A stretch of DNA of 64,000 nt. Source: Xanthoparmelia taractica. Its lineage: Eukaryota; Ascomycota; Lecanoromycetes; Lecanorales; Parmeliaceae. The notes under the pieces are model-generated. The model ran no database searches. It saw only the letters and a list, made by a program, of their open reading frames with translations, and had not been told where the DNA came from. Location: the NCBI GenBank assembly GCA_033085395.1, contig JANQBS010000059.1, positions 1 to 64,000 on the forward strand. The letters run 5' to 3'. Shown here in pieces: positions 1 through 11,107 of this stretch; within the stretch, counting starts at the first letter, position 1, and the number at the start of each line of letters is the position of its first letter. Position numbers and translations under genes: made by a program.

Positions 1-404
1 TCTCGATTTGAGTGGCAAAAACACAAAATTCTCAAAAAACTGTGCCAAGGATTCTCAAGCTTCCTGCACACGCTAAATAAGGTACGTGGGTACAAGATAT
101 CTTACTTTATCTGTGCACAAAGCCCCGCCTTAAGAATGATCAGCAAGAACAACAGCATGTCACAACTTCATGTGACATGTCTTTGACTTGAGCAAACTTG
201 CACTGTAACTATCCTTGAGCGTACTTGGAACACTCCCTCGCTTGATCATTCATCAATTTCTAAATCGAAGCCCTTGTTACGCGTAAAACGACAGATTACG
301 GAAGTCTAACGCCGCGTTGTGATTTTCAACTGGGTCCATCGATTGCTCCTTTTGGAGTGGAATACTTAGTCGGATGATACTAATATATTCGAGGGCGCCG
401 CAAG
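1..404. other. Upstream region of the NLR-like gene
   Basis: No convincing coding sequence is seen. It lies directly 5' of the NLR-like gene whose ATG is at 405, so it should hold its promoter and leader. No clear TATA box or repeat stands out. Confidence 0.5.
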
Positions 405-3400
405 ATGGCAGAATGTCCAGGAGTGCTTGGGCTGAAAGTGCTCTCTGAAGGGACAAAGCCTTGCGTAGAGTAAGTCTCAAACCGAAAAACTACTTGCAGA
501 CTTGTATACTGACCATTTGGGCTCTCCGTAGCATCATTGCAGTTCACGGCCTCGGTGCCAGTCCAGACTGGGCATGGATTGGGAAAGTGAAGAATGGTGA
601 TGAAGAAGTCCATGTCAACTGGCTTGCAGACGAGGATATGCTTCCAGCAAAGCTTCCTGACTCCCGAATCATGACCTTTAATTACGAATCGAAGTGGCTG
701 CTAGGTGCTCCCAAACAAAGGCGTTCTTTATGCGCTGAACAGCTACTCACGGCTCTGGACAATAAACGTAAAGAGGTGATTTCTCGCTTCGGCCACAAAG
801 TTTCTGTACAAATCTCTAAAATTTAGCAGGAAAAGGATACAGAATATCGTCCATTGATCTTCATTGGCCATAGTTTTGGTGGCGTAGTCATTGAGCAGGT
901 GAGAAAGTACCATACAACCAATAAGCATAGGAGCTGACCCTCTGTAGAGTTTGGTGCGCGCAAACTCTTATGGCGGCAGGTTTCAGTATCTTGCTTTGTC
1001 AACGGTGGGAATAATCTTTCTTGGGACCCCCCATCGCGGTACTCAAGCTGCAAATTGGGGTGAGATTGTCGCCACATCCGCCAAGGCTTTGGGATTCGGG
1101 TTCGAGGATAGCATATTGAAGGACCTCCGAGAAGACTCAGAGCATTCTAGAGATCTCCTTTATGAGTTCACTCTGTGGGCCAACAGAGCCCCACTCAAAG
1201 TTGTCTGTTTTTTCGAGCAGCATAAGACAGACTATGGAAAGAGATTTGGTATGGCGTGGAAAGAGCTGGTAAGAGTTCCAGAATCCGCAAATTGTTCGCA
1301 GGTCTTTCTAACAGGAAGATCTGGACAAGGTTGTCGACGAGATTTCAGCCTGTATAGATGGCTATCGAAAGGTACCCCTACCAACCGACCACTTGAAGAT
1401 CAACAAATACAGTGGACCACATGATCCTTCCTACGCTGCAGTATACCCCTTGATTGTTGATATGGCCCAGAATGCAAAGCAGATAGTCGAAGGCAGACTG
1501 GACCGTAAGCGAACCTGAAATTGCCTAGGTACCCGAAGTTGACATATCTGTGAGCAGCTCAGGAAATTGTCAAAGACAATTCAAGTACGAAGAACACTAA
1601 AAATTCTAATCGTTCATAATGACTGACTTTAGCCAAACAGAAATTCCCAAGGAGAACTTTGGGTGCCTGCAGTCTCTGTTTCTTTCTAACCCTCAAGACG
1701 ATCTTGCAGCAATTCGTAGTGCGAAGGGAGACAGGGTCCCCGGCACTTGTGAATGGATTCTGACACAGAATGAGTATACGACATGGGTAGTCGAAGACGG
1801 TCCACAACTTCTTTGGCTCTCTGGCGGGCCTGGAATTGGAAAGACAATGATATCCAGTTTCTTAGTCGAAGAGCTCGCGCACTTAGCCGAGCGATCATCG
1901 CAAATGACGTTGGCATACTATTTCTGCGATGACAAAGTCGAGGGCCGTAGAACAGCCACAGCTATTCTCAGAGGGCTGCTTCTCCAACTGCTACGTCAGC
2001 GACCAGTCCTCTTCAAACACATTCAAAGTCACTTCGATATGTCGCGTGACAGCCTCTTTACTAATTTCCATGCGTTGTGGAGAATCTTTGTTTCCATTTT
2101 ACAGGATTCTGGAGCGGGTGAGGTATTTTGCTTGATAGATGCTTTGGACGAATGTGAGAAGGAATCACGTCAGCTGTTTCTCACTGATTTCACGAAACTG
2201 TTTTGTTCTCAGCCAAGTCAAAAGACCGTTGTCAAATTTATTGTCACCAGTAGACGGGAAAGCGACATAGAGGAGTCACTGTCGGCACTCGGTCCCGCCG
2301 TTCAGAATCTACAAGTAGACTCAGGGAGAGTCAATCACGACCTACATAAGTTCATCAATGTTAAGGTCGATGAGTTAACAAAAATGAAAGGGTACAAGTT
2401 AGCATTGAAGGAAAAGATCAGGTGTGCTCTGACGGAGAAGGCTGGTGGGACATTCCTATACGTTTCACTGGTCTTGCATGATCTCAAAAAAACGATCATA
2501 TCCTCGCAAGTCACACAGAAACTGAAAGAACTTCCTTCAGACTTAAACAGAGTGTACGACAGGATACTCGGTCTCATTGAGGCAGACTGCAAGGAGATCA
2601 CAGAATTGGTGCTCCGTTGGGTGGCTGTTGCACGAAGACCTCTGCTCATTGATGAGCTCGCGATGGCACTCGTTTTGAGCACGAAAAAATGGGAGAATGG
2701 TACAAGGCCACCAGAAGAACTCTTGGACGAAATGAAAGATGGTTTCAAATGCTGCGAGCCTCTTGTCTATGTTGATACCGTCAATCATACTGTCAACCTC
2801 GTCCATCAATCTGCCAAGGACTACCTCTTGAGTACACGTCTTCAAGAGAAAGACGGTCTGTCACAATACCACATTGTCCTGGATAGGACAAACCTTCTTA
2901 TCTTCAGGACATGCTGGACATATCTGAGCCTAAAAGAATTCGAACAAGGTACTGTGATAATCGAGCGGGATCCATGCAACAGGATACGGACGAAATATCC
3001 TGACCGAAGGCTCTTAGACTACCACTGCTTCCTTCGATATGTGAGCAAAGAGTGGAAGGCGCATGTATTAGCAGCTTGTCCGGCTCTCGCCACCGACCAT
3101 GAGTTCTGGAGGGACGATCTTCATAGTTTGCCGACATTGCGTGATTTCTTGTTGCTCGAGGCAGCTGCAGACGGACAAGAAATGATAGTGCAGCGACTGC
3201 TCGAGGAGGGTGCTGACCCAAATTCTAAGGACGACTATGGTCTGACACCGTTGTCGCGGGCGGCTGAGAAAGGGTGTGAGGCAATAGTAAGACTATTGTT
3301 GAGTCGAGACGACGTGGCAGCAGACTCCCGAGACACTTCGGGTCAAACATCGCTCTCTTGGGCGGCTGAGATAGGGTACGAGGCAATAGTAAGATTGCTA

Positions 3401-4405
3401 TTAAGTCGAGACGACGTGGCAGCGGACTCTCGAGATAATAGGGGTCAGACTCCGCTATCTTGGGCAGCTCAGGGAGGACATAAGGCAGTAGTAAGATTGT
3501 TATTGAGTCGAGACGACGTGTTAGCAGACTCCCGGTATAAAGATGGTCGAACACCACTAGCTTGGGCAGCTCAGGAAGGACATAAGGCAGTAGTAAGACT
3601 GCTATTGAGTCGAGACGACGTGTTAGCAGACTCCCGGAATAAAGAGGGTCGAACACCACTAGCTTGGGCAGCTCAGGAAGGACATAAGGCAGTAGTAAGA
3701 CTGCTATTGAGTCAAGACGACGTGGCAGTAGACTCTCGAGATACTAGGGGTCGAACACCGCTATCTTGGGCGGCTGAGAGAGGAAAAGAGGCAGTATTAA
3801 GACTGCTGTTGAGTCGAGACGACGTAGCAGCGGACTCTCGAGATAATAGGGGTCGGACTCCGCTATCTTGGGCAGCTCAGGGAGGACATGAGGCAGTAGT
3901 AAGATTGCTATTGAGTCGAGACGACGTGGCAGTAGACTTGCGAGATGTTTATGGCCGAACACTACTATCTTTGGCAGCTCAGGGAGGACAGGAGGCAGTA
4001 GTAAGATTGCTATTGAGTCGAGACGACGTTGTATCAGACTCCCGGGATATAGACGGTCGAACACCACTATCTTGGGCAGCTCAGAGAGGACACGAGGGAA
4101 CAGTAAGACTGCTACTAAATCAAGGCGATGTGATAGCAGACTCTCGAGATAATAGGGGTCGGACTCCGCTATCTTGGGCGGCTACGGAAGGTCAGGAGGC
4201 GGTAGTAAGACTGCTGTTGAGTCGAGACGACGTCGCAATAGAGTCCCAAGATGCTGAGGGCCGAACACCATTGTGGTTCGCGAATAAGGGCGGATATTAT
4301 GCAAGGGGGCCAGGACATGATGCAGTGGTGGAGCTACTGGAACGGATGATGAAGTATGTAAGCTACACTGCACACAAGTTCAATATAGTGGACGCTTTTG
4401 AATGA
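405..4405 (+). CDS. STAND/NLR-like receptor: alpha/beta-hydrolase, NACHT, ankyrin repeats
   Basis: Fungal NLR-like protein of about 1,217-1,226 aa. Such proteins are linked to non-self recognition and regulated cell death; that role is inferred from architecture. Proposed exons are 405-469, 532-775, 830-898, 948-1268, 1315-1504, an optional mini-exon 1558-1584, and 1641-4405; all phases close. The ATG at 405 gives the usual family start (GLKVLSEG, then DIIAVHGLGA after intron 1). Residues about 20-300 form a lipase/SesB-type hydrolase with GHSFGG nucleophile elbow and GTPHRGT motif. The NACHT domain follows: P-loop GGPGIGKT, Walker B CLIDALDECE, then FIVTSRR. The C-terminus holds a divergent ankyrin repeat, ten near-identical 34-aa repeats and a degenerate last one. 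Exact joining between 1504 and 1641 is uncertain: one 136-bp intron, or two short introns around 27 nt. No lesion is seen, so the gene looks functional. Confidence 0.85.
3242..4261 (+). repeat. Ten tandem 102-bp ankyrin units
   Basis: Ten contiguous units of exactly 102 bp (34 codons) with no indels, each of the form TPLSWAA..GH.AVVRLLLSRDDV..DSRD..G. The motif LLLSRDDV is almost invariant; changes cluster at a few positions such as the beta-hairpin DTSG/DNRG/YKDG/NKEG. Units 5 and 6 are nearly identical over most of their length. Such internal homogeneity points to recent unit duplication or gene conversion, as known for repeat domains of other fungal NLRs. Confidence 0.9.
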
Positions 4406-5522
4406 TTGATGCTGACATTCAACGAAAGCAGGAGCAAAGACAAAAGCGAAAGCAAAAAGCGAAAGCGGAGGACGGAATGTATCTGAGACAATCCATTGCT
4501 CGAAGAGCGATTATTCTCGATGACTCTCCGAATAGGATTCACTGGGACTGGATTTCTGACAAGACTGCTGCGGCTGATACATGCCTTCCCAGATGGTACC
4601 TTCGTGCATAGCTTTACAACACGCATTTCATCAGAACACCATCGCCTCTCTTCCATCCAACCGTTCCTCCATCGACGAGACGCACAAAGAATCACTTGAC
4701 TCGCCCTGCTCTGCTCCTTCCATATCCGCGCAAACCCACCTCAACGCCTTGATACGTATCTACGAGAGTGCTTCTCCTCTTTCTCAGATAAGTGGGCTTG
4801 AGCCCGCGATTCTTTACAAACACCAAAGGGTCTTTCCTGCTGGCGTCGCACTTTCACCAGCCAAGAGTTGGTTACCACAGACACCGGTTAATAGGCGCCC
4901 ATCGTCACAAAGAATGTCAATCATTTACTCACCAAATGCAAGCCAGAAACCGTGCCATCGAGCCCAAGAATTGTTGCTTGTGTCTAGCGTGGGTGCCTAC
5001 GCCTACTTTTCCGCGGGCGCCCGGGTACCGGTTCTTTTGTACCGCTGTTGCCAGAGGGTGTATTGAGGGGGGCTGTGACTTACTGTGTTCTGCATTCTAT
5101 AATGGCTTTTCTTTATTTTCAATTTCTTTGTTTATCATTTCAGTGCTATTGAGCGTCTAGAGAAATGAAAAAATGGGTGCATGCCAAAGAAATACCTTAG
5201 ATTGCATAGCTTGCTCCACGTGATGAGAATCCAACCACATACGAAAACTCAGCGATGTCTCCGTAGGGAAGATCTCACGCATGATACCGAGTCTACTCTG
5301 AGCGGCTGATTGATCGATTATACGCTGTCGGGAAAGGGTCTCTGGTCTTTGCAAGAACACTCCAGGGGAGAGGACCAAGCAACTGTCATGGCATTCTCTC
5401 AGTCCCGGTCCTATCCTGAAACCAAGTGCCCGCAAGGGATCGTTGTAATGATGGCGTGAGCGACGCTGCGCTTTGACGGGGCTCTCGGTACAATTGATTA
5501 TTTCACTCTTTTTCTTTCATTC
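4406..5522. other. Intergenic region, no recognised gene
   Basis: Several short open frames occur on both strands (longest about 160 codons on + at 4581-5066). None shows a recognisable domain, and none has clear splice signals or neighbours supporting it. I see no repeat or RNA gene. Confidence 0.4.
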
Positions 5523-6200
5523 TTAGCTTTCAAACAACTCTCTTCGTGGCTGCCATCCACTATAGATGTCAGCTAGGTAGGCATAATCTTGCCACAGATT
5601 CGATATCGTTAGAGCTTTAAACAGCAGTACAATCCAAACCCCAGCAACCCACCCTTTGAGCCGAACACCATCTTTGTTCGCACCACCGATGAACACAACA
5701 GTCCCGTTACCACTCCTAGTACTGTTGACACTTCCAGCCATCTGTGTCGACGTAGCCACATTCCCCGCCCTTATCCCACCCAAACCCCTCATCATCATCG
5801 TACCAATACCTTCAATAGAATTCGCACCCGCAGTAGCGATCGGTATGGTAAGACTCATCGTTGCGTGCCGACTACGAGGACTGACGATCAAGAATACGTG
5901 GAGGATCCTGCTTTTGAGTAAATCGGCTGTGCAGGATTGCTACTCGGGCACCATATCAACCGGTTTTGGAAGGCAGTACGATAGAAGGAATAATTGGGCT
6001 ATGGCTCGGGCAGAAAGTTTTCGGTTTCGTGCAATGAGCCACATGGAATATAAGCGACTCAACCTAAACAGCGTAAGTCCCAGAAGTCCTAGCATCATAC
6101 CACATTCCATAACGCTCCCCCCCCCCGAAACCCCAACAATCTTACTAACCCAATGACGATCCGAGATATCTCGAACAGCTAACGGAGGCCCGTTACCCAA
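5523..6200 (-). pseudogene. Membrane-protein-like reading frame interrupted by a TAG
   Basis: A single reading frame of about 226 codons runs from 6200 to 5523 and is broken once, by a TAG at 5940-5942. There is no ATG at its upstream end; the first in-frame ATG codons are internal. The conceptual product has several hydrophobic stretches (GMMLGLLGLTLF, FLLSYCL, ILHVFLIV, VWIVLLF) and a Gly/Ser/Thr-rich loop with N-glycosylation-type sites. It looks like a remnant or one exon of a membrane protein. I do not recognise the family. No intron that removes the stop and keeps phase was found. It could also be a chance open frame. Confidence 0.3.
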
Positions 6201-6868
6201 ACCTGTCTAGGATCTAACCCCTCGCTCCCGTCATGCAGGCTCATTTCATTGACAACGTGATTTTCGAATCTCGGAGCAATGATTTGCAAGCATGCATATT
6301 CTCCGCCGACGAGTTACAGGTCCCCCACCACTATGCGTATCTAGAGGTAATAAACGTACAGTAACTAAAAGGCTTGCACAACAACGATTCGGGCCGCAGT
6401 ATTAGTTCTCGTATATATATATATATATATACATTCTTAAGCCTAAGGGGCAAAGCGTGCGACTAAATGTGGACTTATAGCCTTGTACTGGCCTGAGATA
6501 GGCATTTGCGGCGGTGTAGCTCGATCCCATCAGAAAGTGTTTATGTTGTAAAGCATTGAACCGCATCAATATTGCGAGAGGAGATTCCATTCTGGTTTCG
6601 CTTTGTGATTCGTCGCTTGAGCCGCAAGTATAGGCTCAAGGATGTCTATAAGATTACATTGTCTATCTGGTACTCACTCGGTATGACAAGTGCTCTATGA
6701 ATCGAAATCACTTGTATGACTTTAAGAATGCAATAGATCCCAGTGAGTATTTTAAAACGCTTTCAAGGAAATCCAAAACCTTATTGAACTTTGTTTTTCC
6801 AAAAGGCTTTGCCCCAGCTTCATCACGACGAATGCGAAAATGTTAGTTATCTCTGTACCAGATTCCCA
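6201..6868. other. Intergenic region with a TA dinucleotide run
   Basis: No gene recognised. A short (TA)n microsatellite lies at about 6413-6431. Confidence 0.4.
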
Positions 6869-9800
6869 TCACTCAATCAACTCTTCCTCGTGAGTGGTAG
6901 GGTCCCGGCTGATGGTGTGAATGACTTCGACCTCATCATCCCCTTCTTCTTGCGACGCGTGGTCGGGTCGCTCCCCTCGAGTATCTCGGAGCTCATCAAT
7001 GACTGAATCTGAATCACGAGACTGGGGTCGAGGCGAAACTTCACGGGAGCAAGGAGCAAGATCAGGTGGAGATGCAACAGGAGATTTTGGTTGCGGATGT
7101 GGAAGAACGGGTCTTTGAGAAAAGTAGACGACACGCTGGTGGTGAGGGATGTCGCTATCTTCATCCATCACACCAGGTTCCTCCGAGATCCTGTCGAGGA
7201 AGGGCTTCTCATCCACTGAATTTAGTCTTTCGTTCGTTGCTCTGTCGTCCGGGGTGGTTTGAGAAGGACCATTCTCCTGTTCAAAATGAGCTTTGCGTCC
7301 GGGTACTGGTGGAGACCTTTTGCGCTCCGGCCCCGATGATGCATATGGCGCATTTTTGAGAGCGCTTCGTCCAACTTCCATCTCTGATGCCGCTTTTGTA
7401 CGGGCCGGAGGAGCAGATATGCCTACAACAGGCATATCACTGTCTTGGATTGTAGTAAATTGTTTCAGTGTTTGTGCAATGACTTCCGCGTCACTGAGCT
7501 CAGTCTCTGGCTTGTCATTCCCACTGTCAGTCCTCTCAATCTTCGGATACCCAGAATCTTCATCTTCGTTTGAGTCAAATTGGTGCCACGTTTCCGAAAG
7601 CCTTCGCCGTAGCGAAGGCGCCCAACTCTGATCTCGATAGCTGTTCCTTCTCGAAGTCGGCGGTCGAGAGAGTCTTCTAACGTGCTGCGAGACTGCGGGC
7701 TCCGGACTCTCACCTCGAACGCGTATACCGCCGTTTAGCACCCGTTCTCGAACGTAATCATGAGGGGGACCGTATGCGCCAGCTCGAAGAACGAGAGCCT
7801 GGCTTTCGCCGGACTTTCCTGCGATAGGCTGTCCGCGGCGTATCCTGGAGCCGTTGAAAGAATATTCGGACCCAGAACTTGAGAAGTACTGCCTGTCGCG
7901 CGGCGTTGGCTTGTAGATTCCGTCGCGTCGAATGATGATCTGCCGCATTTCAGGAGGCCATCCTTCTTCTTCTTCTCTCCCACTAGCCCTCTTCCTGGGT
8001 CTGATGCGATCGTTTGCTACTCTTCGCCTCTCGAGATGGTCGTAGTAGTCTGTGTCTTGTGACAATTGTCTTGACGGTTGCACCGGTTGAGACCTTGTTC
8101 TTTCCCACGACCGGTCTCTCTCTCGAACCTCCCTAATAACGATGGGCCCTCCGCGTGTGTCAAAAGAGTCCTGACGGGGAAAGCGGGAACGAGACCTTGA
8201 CCGCTCCTGCCATCCTATTTGCGAGGACCTGTCATGATCACGAGGCGCCAGATAAACATCTTCGTCGTCGCGGCGACTGCTTCGGCGCTCTCTTGGCCTG
8301 TTACGGCTACTGTTCCTATCACCATATCGACCTTCGTAATATGTTCTTTCCGGGCGGCTGGAGTCCTCTATTACCTCAATATCCTCGTAAATGCCTTGAG
8401 GATGATGACTAGCGGCGGAGATGTCGTCCATGTTGTCTAGTCTCTGCGAAGGAGGGGGAGGAGGAGCAGTGGACGATCTACTCAATCTGTCAACGACTCT
8501 GATGACATCATTGCGTTGGCTTGAGTTTGGAATAACTTCCTCGTGTACTATGGCCGGTCCTCCAGTTGAGTCGGATCTCATAGGCTCCGGTTGGCGCTCG
8601 TGGTGGAAGGTCGTGGTGTCTCGAGCACTGGTGTCGGTCGCGTCAGGCTTCAGTCGGTCCTGGAGGTAGTCTATGATATCGTTGAGATCCGCAATCCGCT
8701 CGTGATCGTGGAGTCCAAGTCCGTTCCTCTTCTCCTCCAGTCTCGCGATTCTTTCTCTCAGGTCCCTGTCACTTCTTCGAAGAGTATAGTCGCAGGCAGT
8801 CTTGACTCCCCTTGCGGCACCAGATTCCTCCTCGAGCCCTTCAGCGAAAGATACACGTTTTGGCAAGCCACCACCGGGACCTTCGGTTTTAGGTCCAACT
8901 CTGAGCACATCACTGTCTTGGTCATTTACTCTTCGCCTACATAAAATCAGCTGTACCAATTGCTCGTCACGCCTCTGGCTGAAGAATCTTGTACGCGAAT
9001 GCCTTCGAGAGATCTGCAAATGGTATCCCATCGGCTGGCGGGTTGGGTGCAATAAGTCTTGGCAGAACATTAGAACTTGCTTTCCTTTGCAACGAAATAA
9101 CTTCCAAGGCTCACTTTATTTGATTGAACTTTGTATGGTGAACATTTAGAACTATCAATAAATAATAGATTTGAAATTGAAAGCTTTCTCGTAAAACGAG
9201 TTCTTGAAGAATTAGAAGCGGTTGAAAACAAGGTATAATTTGATGTTTGGTCGCCCTCAGCCCTACCCCTGAATATTGCACCCTGCCAGCCGATGGGATA
9301 ACGTCCATTCCTGATCTTCACGCCTGTGATGTCCTAAAAAAGCAAGGATTTTATGCCTCTCGTGTGGCGCCAATTTTGCAAAATGATTCCAGACGTCTTG
9401 ATCTTTTTTAATCGTCTTCAATTTTGCAATAAGCCACTCAGCTGACGGGAAAACTTCAGTCCCCTGATTCGTGCAAAAGTCGATCAGCCAGGTTTGGAAC
9501 TCAAGCTGTGGACGGGGAGCAGTGCTGCTCTCAGATAGCATAGAACTCAGCGATGGTTCTGAAGAGCTTTCTCTGGTAGACTTCTTGGAGCGCCACCTTT
9601 GAACTCCCAAGTCAGCTACAGCACTAAAGATTCGTTTGTCAAACGAGATAAGACACAATTAGCACGATGCAATATTCGGGACCTCGTCCAGCGTCTCTAT
9701 GACGACAAATGGAGATGGGTGGTTACTCCCACCAGAAATACAATATAGTGATGTCACAGCCTCAAACAGCATCCAATGCACATATATGCACTCAGGAGGT

Positions 9801-11107
9801 CCAATCAGGTCAAAGCAAAGCCTTCCCCATTTGGACATGCTTGGAATGATTGTGACGACTCCCTATACGGTACTCGCTCAATGCAGCGCGTATCAAATCT
9901 TCATTGACATTCCCACCAAGGACATAAATGCCGAGATTAGAGCTAGATGTAATCATAGCGTAGTATGGTGTAATTCAAGTAAGGCTATCTAGTACGAGGA
10001 GATTTGGCGACTCACCACGGCATATTAAGTCGAGACAAGCCGCTCGTTGCCGAAGGTGTTGGTTCTTGCTCGCCAGAGATTTCTCTTGAGGAAGAGCTTG
10101 GCCGCACCTCGGGGACAAAAGCTGTAGCGCTCGCCGCTTGAAAGTCCAGGTTTGAGCTTTCCATGACCATTTGAATCTGCGCCGATTCAAGCCCAAGGCG
10201 CTCCAATTCCTTCCGGAAATTTTCTCTCTTCTCCGCAGAGCGTGCCTCCTGTTCCTTTTGAGTTTTCTTATATTCCTCGACAGCCTTGCGCTCGACTTCA
10301 TGTTGCGTATCCTCATCTTTGCGTTTTCTAGCATCGTCTTCTGCTTGTATAACTCTGGCACGCTCTCTGATCATTTTTTCCTCTTCTTCGCGGAAAGCCT
10401 TTTCTTTGAATGTAAGGAATTCCTCCAGCATCTCCGGCTCGTCATCCGACCATGGCGTGTCATGAGGTTCTGGATTCCTAGATCGATATTGCGCCATTTC
10501 CTTGACCTTTTCTGCCCTCCTGGCCGCCCACTGTCTGGCCTTGTGGAGTTCTGGTATATCTTGCGCCAATCTTTGCTTTCCCGCGGCAGTTGACCTTTGC
10601 TTTGATTAGCAAGCATGTAGCGGGGAGCTTAGGGCTCACTCACGCTCCAAGAACCATTGCAGCCGAGAATAAAAGCGAGAGATCAAGCTTGATTTTGTGC
10701 AATTCGGCTCGAGGTACCTCGAGCTTCAACTTGGCGAACGGCCAGCGTAAGGTTGAGAACAGTGATGTATCAACCTCGTCCTTGTCCGACACTTTTGGGT
10801 AGTCTTGCCATCCGCCCTTGCAAAGTACATTCTTGACCTCTTCTATGATCTGCTGACACTCGGTCGAACATCGGACGGCGCTGTTAATGCCCTCTTCGCT
10901 GAAGACCTTGGTTTGCGGATTCTGAATAACGAGTTCTCCGACGTCTTTCAGCCTCTCACTCGTGGTAAGAATCTCATTTCCAATTCTGCGTATGTGGGAT
11001 GGTGCGCCCTTGACTTCCTCAATGTATGTGATTAAGCTCTTGGAGAGACTGATGCCGATCTGAGCGACGCTGAGGATGGCACTGGCTTCTCCGATGCCAG
11101 TGGCCAT
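6869..11107 (-). CDS. Fungal N-terminal-domain / coiled-coil protein, probably disrupted
   Basis: Multi-exon gene starting at ATG 11107-11105 (MATGIGEASAI). Exon 1 (11107-10644) encodes the helical fungal N-terminal type domain found ahead of STAND and related proteins. Exon 2 (10594-10016) is charged and coiled-coil rich. Exon 3 starts at 9942; further exons include about 9640-9299, 9023-8995 and 8936-6869. The last exon encodes about 690 aa of Arg/Ser/Glu-rich, probably disordered sequence with a short coiled coil. Phases close for introns 10595-10643, 9943-10015 and 8937-8994. Two lesions are visible: one extra G in a GGG run (9861-9863 on +) shifts frame in exon 3, and a 273-bp MITE-like element (9026-9298) splits the coding sequence. 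Deleting both in thought gives a continuous protein. The junction between about 9720 and 9610 is unresolved. Function unknown. Confidence 0.6.
9026..9298. mobile_element. MITE candidate, 273 bp, TA target duplication
   Basis: The ends form an inverted repeat: 14 bp perfect (TCCCATCGGCTGGC), extending to about 25-30 bp through a shared GGGTGCAATA after a 4-nt indel. A TA dinucleotide flanks each end (9024-9025 and 9299-9300), as expected for Tc1/mariner/pogo-type transposition. The interior is AT-rich and has no coding capacity, so this would be a non-autonomous element. Removing the element plus one TA joins the flanking coding frames exactly (codon TTA followed by CCA, TTT, GCA), strong evidence that it inserted into an exon. 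Confidence 0.75.
9861..9863 (-). other. One-base insertion (frameshift) in a G run
   Basis: Upstream the exon reads in one frame (GIYVLGGNVNEDLIRAALSE), downstream in the next (VVTIIPSMSKWGRLCFDLIG). The two join smoothly as RIG-VVT if the GGG run were GG. Either a genuine lesion or a homopolymer sequencing error. Confidence 0.55.

Noticed and set aside
461..826. Start of the NLR-like gene at 461
   Set aside because: That reading includes intron sequence; the ATG at 405 with the 62-bp intron restores the conserved family N-terminus.
3225..4067. Long minus-strand open frames opposite the ankyrin repeats
   Set aside because: They are antisense shadows of the 102-bp repeat units and repeat the same low-complexity pattern; no independent family signal.
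4581..5066. 161-codon plus-strand frame
   Set aside because: No domain, no supporting splice or start context, composition not convincing.
9861..9863. Programmed +1 ribosomal frameshift
   Set aside because: No known slippery context, and the gene has an independent MITE lesion; mutation or sequencing error is simpler.
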